A stretch of 64,000 bases of DNA, from positions 682,001 through 746,000 of the forward strand of contig NZ_QHKX01000003.1 of NCBI RefSeq assembly GCF_003194625.1. Direction: 5' to 3'. Below are positions 1 to 8,989 of this stretch, piece by piece. The position numbers and the translations under genes are program-made. The first letter of the stretch is position 1. The number at the start of each line of letters is the position of its first letter. This stretch comes from Nocardioides solisilvae (lineage in GTDB: Bacteria > Actinomycetota > Actinomycetes > Propionibacteriales > Nocardioidaceae). Below the pieces are notes generated by a model. It made no database searches. It was not told where the DNA came from and worked only from the letters and a program-made list of their open reading frames with translations.

Positions 1-2172
1 CTCGTCGTCCTCGGCTTCGTGACCAGCCTCGGCCTGCTCGGCGGCGCCTCGCTCTTCGACCGCCTCGAGACCGGCGACATCGTCGCCCCGGGGCAGGCCC
101 AGACCGCCCGCGACCTCATCACCAGCACCGACGAGGGCGCCCTCAACGTCACGGCCCGCGTGGACGGCGTCGACCTGCTCAGCCCGACGCTCACCCGCGA
201 CGTCCGCGAGCTGGTCCGCCGCCTCGAGGCGGTCGACGGGGTGGGCCGGGTGAGCAGCCCGATGAGCACACCCGGCTGGCCGCGCGCCCGGGAGGGCTGG
301 GCACTGGTGCAGGACAACGACCCGGAGGCGACGTCGTTCCTCGTCGTCGTCGAGGTCGGCAGCGAGGTCGGCGGGCCGGTCCAGGACGCCGTCCTGCGGG
401 TGCTGCGGACCGACAGCCGCCTGCTGCTCGCGCCGCACGGGGCCGAGGTCACCGTCGGCGGCACCGGCCTGCTCGTCGACGACGTCATCGACCAGATCAA
501 GGCGGACCTGACCCGCGGCGAGGGCATCGCCCTGCCCCTCTCGCTGCTGCTCATGGTCTTCGTCTTCGGCGGCTTCGTCGCCGCGGGGCTCCCCATCGCG
601 GGGGCGGTCGCCTCGATCGCCGGGGCCCTCGCCATCCTCTTCGGCTTCTCCTACGCCATCGAGCTGGACGCGACGGTGGTCAACATCGTCACGGTCATGG
701 GGCTGGCGCTCTGCATCGACTACGGCCTGCTGCTGGTGAGCCGGTTCCGCGAGGAGCTGGGCCACCTCGTCGGGCCCGACCGCGGCAGCGCCTCGCGCGC
801 CCAGGTGGAGGAGGCCGTCGGCGCCGCGGTGGCCACCGCCGGCCGCACGGTGCTCTTCTCCGCCCTCATCGTCGGCATCTCGCTGTCGGGGCTGCTGCTC
901 TTCGAGGCCCCGGTGATGCGCGCGATCGGCGCGGCCGGCGTGGCCGTCGTCCTCGTCGCCCTGCTCGTCGCGCTCACGCTCGTGCCGGCGCTCTGCTCGT
1001 GGGGCGCGGCCCGGCTGGTACGGCGTCGCGGCGCCGAGGCCGCGCCCGAGCACGGCGTCTTCAGCCGGCTCGCCCGCGTGGTGCAGCGCTTCCCGGTGCT
1101 CACCACGCTGGCCAGCGTGGCCGTGCTGCTGCTGCTCGCCCTGCCGGCCCTCGGTCTGCGGCTGACCGCCTCGGGCGTCGAGCTGCTCCCGCCCGACGCC
1201 GAGCAGCGCGTCTTCTTCGAGGAGCTCGGCGAGGACTACCCGGTCGCGGCGAGCCCCACCGTCGTGCTGGTGGCGCAGGCCTCGCCGGAGCAGGCCGCCG
1301 CCCTGGTCGCCGACCTGGAGCAGCGCGAGCAGGTGACCCGGGTCGACGAGCCGCGGGTGCTCGGGCCGCTGCCCGGGGGCGTGGAGGCCCCCGGCGCGGA
1401 GCCGGGGGGTGAGGAGCTCGTCTCGATCGGGGTGCACACCGAGGGCAGCGCGATGGACCAGCCGGCCCGCGACGTCGCGGCCGAGCTGCGCGACGCCGAC
1501 TTCCCCGTGCCGACCTGGGCGGCCGGGCAGGCCGCCTCGCTCCAGGACTTCAGCGACTCGGTGGTCGACCGCGCCCCGTGGGCGGCGCTGTGGATCGCGG
1601 GCGCGACGTTCGTCCTGCTCTTCCTGCTGACCGGCAGCGTGGTCATCCCCGTCAAGGCGCTGCTGCTCAACGTCGTCTCGCTGGGAGCCAGCCTCGGCAT
1701 CCTCGTCTGGGCCTTCCAGGACGGCGCGCTCGAGGGCGCCCTCGGGTTCGAGTCGGTCGGCGGGATCGAGTCGGTGATCCCGTTGATGGTGCTGGCCTTC
1801 GGGTTCGGCCTCTCGATGGACTACGAGGTCTTCCTGCTGGCGCGGGTGATCGAGCTGCACGAGGAGGGCCACGACGACGACACCGCCGTGCGGGTGGGCC
1901 TGCAGCGCTCGGGCCGGATCATCACCTCCGCCGCCGCCATCATGGTGATCGTCTTCTCCGGCTTCGCCGCCGGCGAGATGCTCATCATCAAGCAGACGGG
2001 CTTCGCGCTCGCGGTCGCCGTGCTGATCGACGCCACGATCGTCCGGATGGTCATCGTGCCCGCCACCATGACCATGCTGGGCCGGTGGAACTGGTGGGCC
2101 CCGCGCTGGCTGAAGCGCGTGCACGCCCGGTTCGGGGTCAGCGAGCACGGCTCCCCCGTGCGCGCCGCCTGA
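1..2172 (+). CDS. MMPL/RND-family membrane transporter, 5' end outside window
   Basis: The frame is open from the first base, so the N-terminus lies upstream and the GTG at 19 is internal. The visible 723 residues hold the C-terminal part of the first membrane helix, an exported loop, a bundle of five to six helices (about 180-340), a second exported loop (about 385-520) and a second helix bundle (about 525-700). Both bundles carry the conserved proton-relay acidic signature of MMPL proteins: LCIDYGLLLVSRFREE in the first and GLSMDYEVFLLARVIE in the second. The family exports lipids, small molecules or drugs using proton motive force. The substrate cannot be told from sequence. It converges on the fibronectin gene that follows. 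Confidence 0.9.
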   Translation, partial: LVVLGFVTSLGLLGGASLFDRLETGDIVAPGQAQTARDLITSTDEGALNVTARVDGVDLLSPTLTRDVRELVRRLEAVDGVGRVSSPMSTPGWPRAREGWALVQDNDPEATSFLVVVEVGSEVGGPVQDAVLRVLRTDSRLLLAPHGAEVTVGGTGLLVDDVIDQIKADLTRGEGIALPLSLLLMVFVFGGFVAAGLPIAGAVASIAGALAILFGFSYAIELDATVVNIVTVMGLALCIDYGLLLVSRFREELGHLVGPDRGSASRAQVEEAVGAAVATAGRTVLFSALIVGISLSGLLLFEAPVMRAIGAAGVAVVLVALLVALTLVPALCSWGAARLVRRRGAEAAPEHGVFSRLARVVQRFPVLTTLASVAVLLLLALPALGLRLTASGVELLPPDAEQRVFFEELGEDYPVAASPTVVLVAQASPEQAAALVADLEQREQVTRVDEPRVLGPLPGGVEAPGAEPGGEELVSIGVHTEGSAMDQPARDVAAELRDADFPVPTWAAGQAASLQDFSDSVVDRAPWAALWIAGATFVLLFLLTGSVVIPVKALLLNVVSLGASLGILVWAFQDGALEGALGFESVGGIESVIPLMVLAFGFGLSMDYEVFLLARVIELHEEGHDDDTAVRVGLQRSGRIITSAAAIMVIVFSGFAAGEMLIIKQTGFALAVAVLIDATIVRMVIVPATMTMLGRWNWWAPRWLKRVHARFGVSEHGSPVRAA

Positions 2173-2188
2173 CCCGTCGGGACGGGTC
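2171..2188. terminator. Short hairpin between convergent genes
   Basis: Perfect inverted repeat GACCCGTC-GG-GACGGGTC. It overlaps the stop codon of the MMPL gene and sits 16 bp from the stop of the convergent gene. There is no T-run, as is common for high-GC terminators. Confidence 0.45.
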
Positions 2189-2203
2189 GGGCGGCGCGGG
2201 AGG

Positions 2204-3541
2204 TCACCGGGTGAACGAGCCCGCCCGGCTCGCCTTCGACCAGCCCGAGGCGTTGCCGGCCGACACGGTGACCCGGTAGCGGCCCGGACGCAGGCCCTTG
2301 ACGCCCAGACGAGGTCGGGTGGAGGTCCTGACGACCTTCCTGCCCCCGGGACCGCGGAGGACCACCTTGTAGCGGGTCGCCCGGTCCGCCCCCGAGGTGG
2401 CGGGCGCCTTCCACGTCAGCGTGACCTTCGCCCCCACCACCTTCGCCGCCGGCTTGCCCGGCTTGCCGGGGACCGCCGCAGGCACCGGCGTGGGCTCGGG
2501 CGTCGTGCCGTCCGTGGGCGTCGTACCACCCGTCGGGGTCGGGGTGGGCGTGGCCGTGGGCGGCGGCGTCGGCTGCACGGCTGCGGCCGGCGTCGCGGAC
2601 ACCGTGGCCTCCGGGGACCAGCCGCGCGCGTTGCGCGCGGCCACGGCGAAGTCGTACCGGGTGCCGTTGGCCAGCCCGGTCAGGGTGAGCTCCGCCGTCC
2701 CCGCCGCGACGTCGTGGACCGCGCCGCCGGGCGACACGGTGACCCGCCACCCGGTCAGGTAGGAGCCGTTGTAGCGAGCCGGGTCCCCCCACCCGAGGTG
2801 CACCGAGCCGTCACCCGGGACGGCGACCAGGTGCTGGGGAGCGGTCGGGGCGGCGACGACGGCGAAGGGGGCCGAGGCGGAGGTCTCGGCGGTCAGCCCG
2901 CTCGCCATGGTGGCGCGCACCTTCAGCTGGAGGAGGTCGCCCACTGGCAGCCCGGTCAGCCGGGTGGACGTCGCGTCGGGTCCGACGGTCGCGATCGTCG
3001 CGCCGCTCGCGTGCATCACGGCGTAGGAGACCACCCGCGAGCCGCCCGGGTTCGCCGCCTGCCACCCGACCACGACGCTGGTGTCGACGTCGGACTGGAC
3101 GAGGCTGAGGGTCGGCGCGATGGTCGGCGTCGTGTACGGCGTGACCGTCACCGGCGCCGACTCCTCCATCAGCCCGGCCTGGCTGCTGGCCCTCACGGTG
3201 ACCTGGTACTCCTGGCCCGGCGTCAGCCCGTGGAGGGTGAGCTCGGTCGCGTTCCTCGGTGCGGTGTGGCTGCGCCCGGGCGTCACCGTGACCACGTAGG
3301 CGCCGATCTCGGCGGGCTCCAGGCCGGTGGGCGGCTGCCAGGTCACGTGCGCCTGTTCCAGCCCGGCGGTGGCCACCACCGTGCGAGGCGCCGTGTCACC
3401 GGCCTCGGGGGCCAGGGCCGTCGGCAGTCCGTCGGCGGCCGGACCTGCCCAGGACGGGGCAGCGGCCAGCGGGGCGGCGAGGAGCGGGGCGAGGAGGGCG
3501 GAGGTCAGCAGGCGGCGACGCCTGGACGAGCGGAGAGGCAA
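2204..3541 (-). CDS. Secreted fibronectin type III repeat protein
   Basis: The protein has 445 residues. I chose the TTG start at 3541 because AAGGGA lies about 6 nt upstream and it immediately precedes a signal peptide (SSRRRRLLTSALLAPLLAAP, then AAAPSWAG). Three FN3 domains follow (about 50-140, 140-235, 235-325), each with the YxVxVxA-type strand ending. Then comes a Pro/Thr linker (PTPPPTATPTPTPT) and a fourth FN3-like domain (about 370-440) rich in Lys and Arg. No catalytic domain is visible. It is probably a surface or extracellular binding protein. The open frame continues far upstream on this strand, but that part runs antisense through real genes. Confidence 0.8.
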   Translation of the reverse strand: MPLRSSRRRRLLTSALLAPLLAAPLAAAPSWAGPAADGLPTALAPEAGDTAPRTVVATAGLEQAHVTWQPPTGLEPAEIGAYVVTVTPGRSHTAPRNATELTLHGLTPGQEYQVTVRASSQAGLMEESAPVTVTPYTTPTIAPTLSLVQSDVDTSVVVGWQAANPGGSRVVSYAVMHASGATIATVGPDATSTRLTGLPVGDLLQLKVRATMASGLTAETSASAPFAVVAAPTAPQHLVAVPGDGSVHLGWGDPARYNGSYLTGWRVTVSPGGAVHDVAAGTAELTLTGLANGTRYDFAVAARNARGWSPEATVSATPAAAVQPTPPPTATPTPTPTGGTTPTDGTTPEPTPVPAAVPGKPGKPAAKVVGAKVTLTWKAPATSGADRATRYKVVLRGPGGRKVVRTSTRPRLGVKGLRPGRYRVTVSAGNASGWSKASRAGSFTR

Positions 3542-3651
3542 GGAACGTCCCTTCGGATCTGGGCCAGCCCCGGCCCAGGGCAGGGTGGGGCGCTCGTACC
3601 GTAGGCGCGGCCGCGGCTCCCCGGACCCGAATCGCGCGATTTCCCGGACGG

Positions 3652-4209
3652 TCAGGCCGTCTCGACGATGCGGAGCCGCTCGAGGAGGAAGAGGAAGGCC
3701 ACCGCGAACTCGTTGTCGTCGGTCTCCTTGCGCACCTGGGCCCAGTCCACCTGCTCGCGCAGGGCGCGGGCGACGGGCAGCAGCTTGCCGAAGTCGCAGT
3801 ACCGCTCGTCCATCGCGTGCAGCTTGTGCACCATGAGCCGGGTCGCCGAGAGCACCGGCATGACCACCGAGATCACCTCGATCTCGTCGGCGTCCGCCAG
3901 CATCTCGCGCTCCGCCGGGATCGTGGCGTCGCGGTGGAAGACGTCGACCATCACGTCGTCGGTGAAGACCTTGAAGAGCCAGTCCTCGGGCGGCTGCACC
4001 ACCTGCATGCCCTGCTCGGCGAGCGCGGTGGCCGCCGCGGGGGCGTCTGACTCGGCGACGAGGAAGTCGACGTCGTGGCTCGGCTCCGGCCCGCCCCGCG
4101 CCCAGACGGCGTAGCCCCCGGCGAGCGCGAACGGCAGCCCGCTCTGCTTGAGCGCGACGGCGACGCGCTTGAGCGCCTCGCGCAGGTTGGCCTGTTCCTC
4201 GTCCAGCAT
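3652..4209 (-). CDS. Nucleotidyltransferase-fold protein
   Basis: The protein has 185 residues. The N-terminal segment FALAGGYAVWARGGPEPSHD followed by VDFLV is a pol-beta-type nucleotidyltransferase core: a GG motif followed by the DVD metal-binding pair. A second acidic strand is VMVDVFH. The layout resembles AbiEii-like and aminoglycoside-type minimal nucleotidyltransferases. No partner antitoxin of the AbiEi type lies beside it, so a toxin role is not supported. It is divergent from the EEP phosphodiesterase 61 bp away. A GTG sits directly before the ATG used here. Confidence 0.75.
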   Translation of the reverse strand: MLDEEQANLREALKRVAVALKQSGLPFALAGGYAVWARGGPEPSHDVDFLVAESDAPAAATALAEQGMQVVQPPEDWLFKVFTDDVMVDVFHRDATIPAEREMLADADEIEVISVVMPVLSATRLMVHKLHAMDERYCDFGKLLPVARALREQVDWAQVRKETDDNEFAVAFLFLLERLRIVETA

Positions 4210-4270
4210 CACGGCGCCACGGTACCCAGCCGGGCGATTGTCCATCGGGGCCAGCGGGCACGGGGCGGCC

Positions 4271-5041
4271 ATGCGCGTGGCCACCTTCAACATCCTGCAC
4301 GGCAGGTCGCTCGAGGACGACCAGGTCGACCTCGACCGGTTCGGCGAGGCGATCGCGAGCCTGGACGCCGACGTGCTGGCGCTGCAGGAGGTCGACCGCC
4401 ACCAGGCCCGCTCCGCCGGCGCCGACCTCACCGCGCTGGCCGCCGACGCGATGGGCGCCCGCGAGCACCTCTTCGTCGCGGCGCTGCACGGCAGCCCGGG
4501 CGTGTGGATGGCCGCCGACGGCGACCTCGCGCCCGACGCGGCGGCGTACGGCGTCGCGCTGCTCTCGCGGCACCCCGTCGCGTCGTGGGAGTCGGTCCGG
4601 CTCGCGCCGGTGCCCTTCCGGGTGCCGATGCGCTTCGACGGCAGCCCGCGCCCCGAGCTGGTGCGCGACGAGGCCCGAGTGGCCGTGGTCGCGACGGTCG
4701 AGGCGCCCGGCGGGCCCGTGACGGTCGCCAACACCCACCTCACGTTCATCGAGTGGTGGCAGCGCCGCCAGCTGCGCACCCTGCGCACCGCCCTCTCCGG
4801 GACCGAGGGGCCGTTGCTCCTCCTGGGGGACCTCAACATGGGGGCCGAACGGGCCCAGCGGCTGACCGGCCTGAGCTCCCTGGTCACCGCCGACACCTTC
4901 CCGGCCGACGCGCCCGGCGAGCAGCTCGACCACGTGCTCGGCAGCCCCGACCTCGTCGGGCGGGTCTCCGGCGGGGGTGCCACCCGGCTGGCCCTCTCCG
5001 ACCACCGCGCGCTCCACGTCGACCTCCTCGACCGGACCTGA
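4271..5041 (+). CDS. Endonuclease/exonuclease/phosphatase-family hydrolase
   Basis: The protein has 256 residues with the complete EEP fold signature. RVATFNILHGR provides the N-terminal Asn, LQEVDRHQ the metal-binding Glu, NTHLTF the catalytic His/Asn strand, LLLGDLNM the Asp-Asn pair, and LSDHRALHVD the C-terminal Asp-His. There is no signal peptide, so it is probably cytoplasmic. The family cleaves phosphodiesters in DNA, phospholipids or small phosphates, and the substrate is not evident. The ATG at 4271 follows GGGGCGG. The next gene begins 15 bp downstream, suggesting co-transcription. Confidence 0.85.
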   Translation: MRVATFNILHGRSLEDDQVDLDRFGEAIASLDADVLALQEVDRHQARSAGADLTALAADAMGAREHLFVAALHGSPGVWMAADGDLAPDAAAYGVALLSRHPVASWESVRLAPVPFRVPMRFDGSPRPELVRDEARVAVVATVEAPGGPVTVANTHLTFIEWWQRRQLRTLRTALSGTEGPLLLLGDLNMGAERAQRLTGLSSLVTADTFPADAPGEQLDHVLGSPDLVGRVSGGGATRLALSDHRALHVDLLDRT

Positions 5042-5056
5042 GGCAGGCTGGACCCC

Positions 5057-5845
5057 GTGGACGTGGGCGAGGAGCAGCCCGCCCCGGAGCCGGGCGGGCA
5101 CCGCAGGGGCGGCGAGCGCCGTCCCGGCAGCGCGCTGCTCGGCGGTCTGCTGGTCGTGACGATGCTGCTCGGCGGTGTCTTCCTGCTCGCGCCCGGGGCC
5201 GACCGGGACGACCTCCGTCGGCTCCTCGGGATGGAGCAGGACCGGCTCAGCGCGCCGCTGCCGGTGCGCTCGGGCTCCGGCACGTTCAAGTTCCTGCACA
5301 CCCAGCGCGGCTCCGACGAGCCGGTCTCCTACAGCCCCTGCCGTCCGGTGCGCTACGTGGTGAACCCCGAGGGCGCGCCGCGCGACCACCTCGAGCTGGT
5401 GCAGGGGTCGGTGCGGCGGATCGAGGAGGCCACCGGGCTGGTCTTCGAGTACGCCGGCGAGACGACGTCGCGCAACTTCCTCGCGCGGGCGCTGGACCGC
5501 AGCGACCCGGTGCTGGTCGGGTGGGCCACGCCCGAGGAGCTGCCCGACCTGGCCGGCGACGTCGCCGGGGTCGCGGGAAGCACGATGGTCTCCCGTGGCG
5601 CGGGTCGGCGCGAGTTCGTCACCGGGATGGTCGCGCTGGACCGCGACACGTTCCACGAGCTCATGGGCTCCCCCTCGGGGCGAGCCCACGCCGCCGCGAT
5701 CATGGACCACGAGCTGGGGCACCTCGTCGGTCTGGACCACGTCGACGACCGCGGCGAGCTCATGCACCCGCGAGGGGCGACGCAAGGGCGCTTCGGCCCC
5801 GGCGACCTGGAGGGCCTGGCCCGCCTCGGCGGCGTCTCCTGCTGA
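5057..5845 (+). CDS. Membrane-anchored matrixin-like zinc metalloprotease
   Basis: The protein has 262 residues. A basic N-terminus is followed by one membrane helix (LLGGLLVVTMLLGGVFLLAP, about 28-47), so the catalytic domain faces outside. The zinc site HELGHLVGLDH (about 219-229) has the HExxHxxGxxH layout, followed by a Met-turn in GELMHP, as in matrixins and related metzincins. FKFLHTQRGSDEPVSYSPC and CRPVRYVVNP form the usual start of the fold. The GTG start follows GAGGCAGG. The C-terminal GDLEGLARLGGVSC is typical of actinobacterial members. Confidence 0.85.
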   Translation: MDVGEEQPAPEPGGHRRGGERRPGSALLGGLLVVTMLLGGVFLLAPGADRDDLRRLLGMEQDRLSAPLPVRSGSGTFKFLHTQRGSDEPVSYSPCRPVRYVVNPEGAPRDHLELVQGSVRRIEEATGLVFEYAGETTSRNFLARALDRSDPVLVGWATPEELPDLAGDVAGVAGSTMVSRGAGRREFVTGMVALDRDTFHELMGSPSGRAHAAAIMDHELGHLVGLDHVDDRGELMHPRGATQGRFGPGDLEGLARLGGVSC

Positions 5846-5879
5846 GCGGGGGACCGGCAGTCTTCCCGAGAAATTGGAG

Positions 5880-5913
5880 GACCCCGCTGATGTCTCGGGT
5901 CACCAGCGGGGTC
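5880..5913 (+). terminator. Hairpin after the metalloprotease gene
   Basis: Perfect 10-bp arms GACCCCGCTG and CAGCGGGGTC around a 14-nt loop, in the 174-bp gap between convergent genes. No T-run follows. The rest of the gap shows no gene. Confidence 0.5.
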
Positions 5914-6019
5914 TGGGAAGAGATTAGATCGTCAACCACCTCTTCCGCACCGGTTGCTGACGGAATGTGATGCGGATCTCATCGGCCTGAGAGACTCGCC
6001 CGCACACCCCGCCGACCGG

Positions 6020-8836
6020 TCACCTCTCCTTGATGTTCACCTGCCCGGTGACGACCCGCTCCCCCGTGTCGGCGACCTGACGACCGGTGGCGTCCCACAG
6101 GACGACGCGCAGCGTGTCCTCGCCCCGTCGGCCGCCGTCGGTCGCGACCACCTCGTAGCGCCCGGCACCCCCGGCCACCGTGGCCCGGCCGGCGATCCGG
6201 GCCCGTCCGTCGGCCAGGGCGACGCTGTCGACCGCGGCGCTCGAGAGGCGCACCGTCCGGCTCAGGTAGGAGACGACTCCGCGGGCCTGGCCGTCGCGGG
6301 CGTGGACAGCGAGGGCGAAGACACCCTTGCCGTCGGGCCCCGTCACGAAGCCGCCACCGAGCACCGACCCGGCGTCCACCGGTCCGGCCAGGTCGAGCCC
6401 CACCACGACCGGGTCGTGGTCGGAGTTGCGGAACTCGTCGGGGGCGAAGAGCGACTCCACCTGGGCGGGGGTCTTGAAGTCGGTGTTGTAGTCCAGCACG
6501 CTCGGCTCGTCGGCGTTGACGTGCCACGGGGCGGCCCCGGCGACCTGGGACGCCAGCGACGCGGACCCGAGGGCGTGGTCGAGGGAGCCCCACTGGCCGT
6601 CGAAGACGTAGCTGTACTCCTCCTCGCCCTGCTCCCGACCGACCAGGTCGACGTACCCCGCCTCCTCGAGCACCCGCACCGGGTCCTCCTGGGCGTAGGC
6701 GTTGAGGTCGCCGAGGACGAGGACGTCGGGGTCGCCGGTGCCCGTCGGATCTCCGGCGAGCCAGTCGGCGAGCTCGGCCGCGGCGGCGCGCCGCACCTCG
6801 TTGCAGTTGCCCTGCCCGTCACCCGCGTCGGGGACGTCGCAGGCGCTGCCCTTGCTCTTGAGGTGGTTGACGACGGCCGTGAACGTCTCGCCCGTCGCCT
6901 TCTCGCGGAACGCCTGCGCCAGGGCCGGCCGGTTGCGGGCCTCGCCGCCCTCGCCGCCCGTGACGAAGCTCGTGGTGTTCAGCGCCGCGGTCTCGCCCAC
7001 CGGGCTCACCGCGGCGGGGCGGTAGAGCAGCCCGACCTTGATCGCGTCGGTGCCGAGGGCGTCGACCTGACCCGTGCCCGCGTCCGCGTCGACGTAGGCC
7101 CAGGAGCCCTCCCCCTCGACCGCGTCGAGCCGGTCGACGAGGTCGGCGAGGGCGCTGCCGGGCCCGTAGCCGTCGTTCTCGATCTCGACGACACCGACCA
7201 CGTCGGCGTCCATCTCGCTGAGCGCCGCGACGGTCTTCGCCGCCTGGCGCTCGAGCTCGGTGGCGTCGTCGGCACCCCGGCAGTCGGTCGCACCCCCGGC
7301 GACGCCGAGGGTGCACCCGGTGAAGGTGTTGAAGTAGTTGAGGACGTTCATCCCGGCGACGCGCAGGCTGCCGCCCACCGCCGGCGCGGACTCGGGGCGC
7401 GGGTTGGCCGCCTCGAAGCGGGCCTGCCCGCCGAGGGCACCCAGCGGCCGCAGCCGGTAGGCGTTGGGGCTGGCTGCGTTGCCGCCCCACGTGTAGGTGA
7501 GCACCCCGACCGCCCCGGTGACGGTGTCGCCGCCGCGCAGCGTGTTGGTCGCCGAGAGCGGCTGGCCGTCGCGGCCCCACACGATCGGGTCGGGGTTCTG
7601 CGCCTGGCTGGAGTCGTCGATCACGAGCCGTCGCCGGTCGTTGGCCTGCTGCAGCGCGCGGGCGGGGTCGCCCGGGGCCACCACGTCGGTGGGCTGGAGC
7701 AGCCGGCCGCCCGAGGAGACCACGACCTGCCCGAACCGGCCCAGCTGGAAGTGCTCGGTGACCGTCATGGTCTCCGGCACGCTGACCAGCATGCCCTCGA
7801 CGCGCTCGAGGTCGGCCTGGTCGAGCGGGAAGGTGAGCGGGGTGGGCGCGACCGTCAGGCCCGAGGCGCAGACCTCGACGCTGGTGACCTGGGAGACCTG
7901 GGTCTGGCCCTGGTACTCCTCGGCCGTCCCGACGACCCGGACACGGTCGCCCAGGGCCACCTCGTCGGCGTTGCCGTGGAAGACGAAGATGCCGTCGGAG
8001 GTGGCGGCGTCGCCGTCACCCTCGGGGTCCTGCAGGTAGAAGCCGCGCAGCCGGGGCGAGGGGCCCTCGTGGTCGCCGACCACGACGCCCTCGGTCGCGA
8101 CGAGGCCGGTCACCGCCGCCGCCCCGCCGCTCCCCTGGATGGCGCCGACACGGGTGAAGGCGGCGTCGCACTCCGGCGACGGCGCGTCGACCGGCGGGTC
8201 CTCCGGGTCCTCAGGACCGGTGGGCTCGCCGGGGTGGGCGCCCAGGCCGGAGAACGTGTCCCGGTCGAAGCCGTCCCACTCCACGGCGGGGTCGAAGGCG
8301 TCGGTCGGGTCCACGTCGCCGACCGTCACGCCCGCCTTGCGGCGCAGCGTGTTGTCGGCGGTGGAGGTCGCGCCGCTCCCCCACTCGGAGCCCGGGTCGA
8401 CGCCGACCTGGCCGAGGGAGTCGACCACCGCGCCGCCCCGGCGCAGGGTGATCGCGTCGTCGCCGTTCCACAGGCCCGCGCCGCTGGTCTGGTCGGCGAC
8501 GGCCAGCACCTCGGCGGCCGCGGACGAGTGCGCCAGCACGAAGACGTCGCCGGGGGCCACGGTCCCGCTCAGGGCCACCGTCGTCCCCGCGGTCGCCGCC
8601 CCGTTGGAGGAGACCTGGACGTCGTAGCCCGCGGCGCCGAGGTCGACCGGCGCAGCGGTGCCGTTCCAGATCTCCAGCGCCTTGTTGTTGGAAGATCCCT
8701 CGACGTACTCCGTGAGGAGCAGCGCCGTGGGCTCCGCCGCCCCGGCGGAGCCGGACGTGGCGGGCAGCACCGCCGCCGCCAGGAGCGCGGCGACCGCACA
8801 GGCCGCCGGACGTGAGTGGGACGGACGCAGACGCAT
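6020..8836 (-). CDS. ExeM/NucH-type secreted endonuclease
   Basis: The protein has 938 residues with a signal peptide (about 1-33, ending GSAGAAEP). A lamin-tail domain follows (about 38-150, LLTEYVEGSSNNKALEIWN), then an OB-fold nucleic-acid-binding region (about 230-330), then the EEP nuclease domain (about 490-800). The nuclease carries MNVLNYFNTF, VVEIENDGY, VVNHLKSKGSAC, VLGDLNAYAQEDP and NSDHDPVVVGL. This order is that of ExeM/NucH extracellular DNases, which degrade environmental or biofilm DNA for phosphate and carbon. The C-terminal about 110 residues form a beta domain ending near VNIKER, without a sorting signal. Confidence 0.9.
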   Translation of the reverse strand: MRLRPSHSRPAACAVAALLAAAVLPATSGSAGAAEPTALLLTEYVEGSSNNKALEIWNGTAAPVDLGAAGYDVQVSSNGAATAGTTVALSGTVAPGDVFVLAHSSAAAEVLAVADQTSGAGLWNGDDAITLRRGGAVVDSLGQVGVDPGSEWGSGATSTADNTLRRKAGVTVGDVDPTDAFDPAVEWDGFDRDTFSGLGAHPGEPTGPEDPEDPPVDAPSPECDAAFTRVGAIQGSGGAAAVTGLVATEGVVVGDHEGPSPRLRGFYLQDPEGDGDAATSDGIFVFHGNADEVALGDRVRVVGTAEEYQGQTQVSQVTSVEVCASGLTVAPTPLTFPLDQADLERVEGMLVSVPETMTVTEHFQLGRFGQVVVSSGGRLLQPTDVVAPGDPARALQQANDRRRLVIDDSSQAQNPDPIVWGRDGQPLSATNTLRGGDTVTGAVGVLTYTWGGNAASPNAYRLRPLGALGGQARFEAANPRPESAPAVGGSLRVAGMNVLNYFNTFTGCTLGVAGGATDCRGADDATELERQAAKTVAALSEMDADVVGVVEIENDGYGPGSALADLVDRLDAVEGEGSWAYVDADAGTGQVDALGTDAIKVGLLYRPAAVSPVGETAALNTTSFVTGGEGGEARNRPALAQAFREKATGETFTAVVNHLKSKGSACDVPDAGDGQGNCNEVRRAAAAELADWLAGDPTGTGDPDVLVLGDLNAYAQEDPVRVLEEAGYVDLVGREQGEEEYSYVFDGQWGSLDHALGSASLASQVAGAAPWHVNADEPSVLDYNTDFKTPAQVESLFAPDEFRNSDHDPVVVGLDLAGPVDAGSVLGGGFVTGPDGKGVFALAVHARDGQARGVVSYLSRTVRLSSAAVDSVALADGRARIAGRATVAGGAGRYEVVATDGGRRGEDTLRVVLWDATGRQVADTGERVVTGQVNIKER

Positions 8837-8989
8837 TGGTGACCCTCCAGGACCCCGAAGTCGATGGTGCGCCCGACCCTAAGCCCGGGCACCGACAGAA
8901 GGGAACAGGCCGCGGTCGACCGGGAGGTGGCCGCCGCGGGACGCGCGGGTGGCCGTGGGGCGGACGTCAGGTGGTGACGGGCTGCCACC

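Noticed and set aside
3652..4209. Toxin of an AbiE-type toxin-antitoxin pair
   Set aside because: The nucleotidyltransferase has no AbiEi-like partner beside it.
2204..5785. One very long minus-strand reading frame of about 1190 codons
   Set aside because: Only 2204-3541 has signal peptide and FN3 domains. The rest is antisense to real genes with clear families on other frames.
5954..8815. Plus-strand frame of about 950 codons
   Set aside because: Antisense shadow of the secreted nuclease. High GC leaves few stops. No domains.
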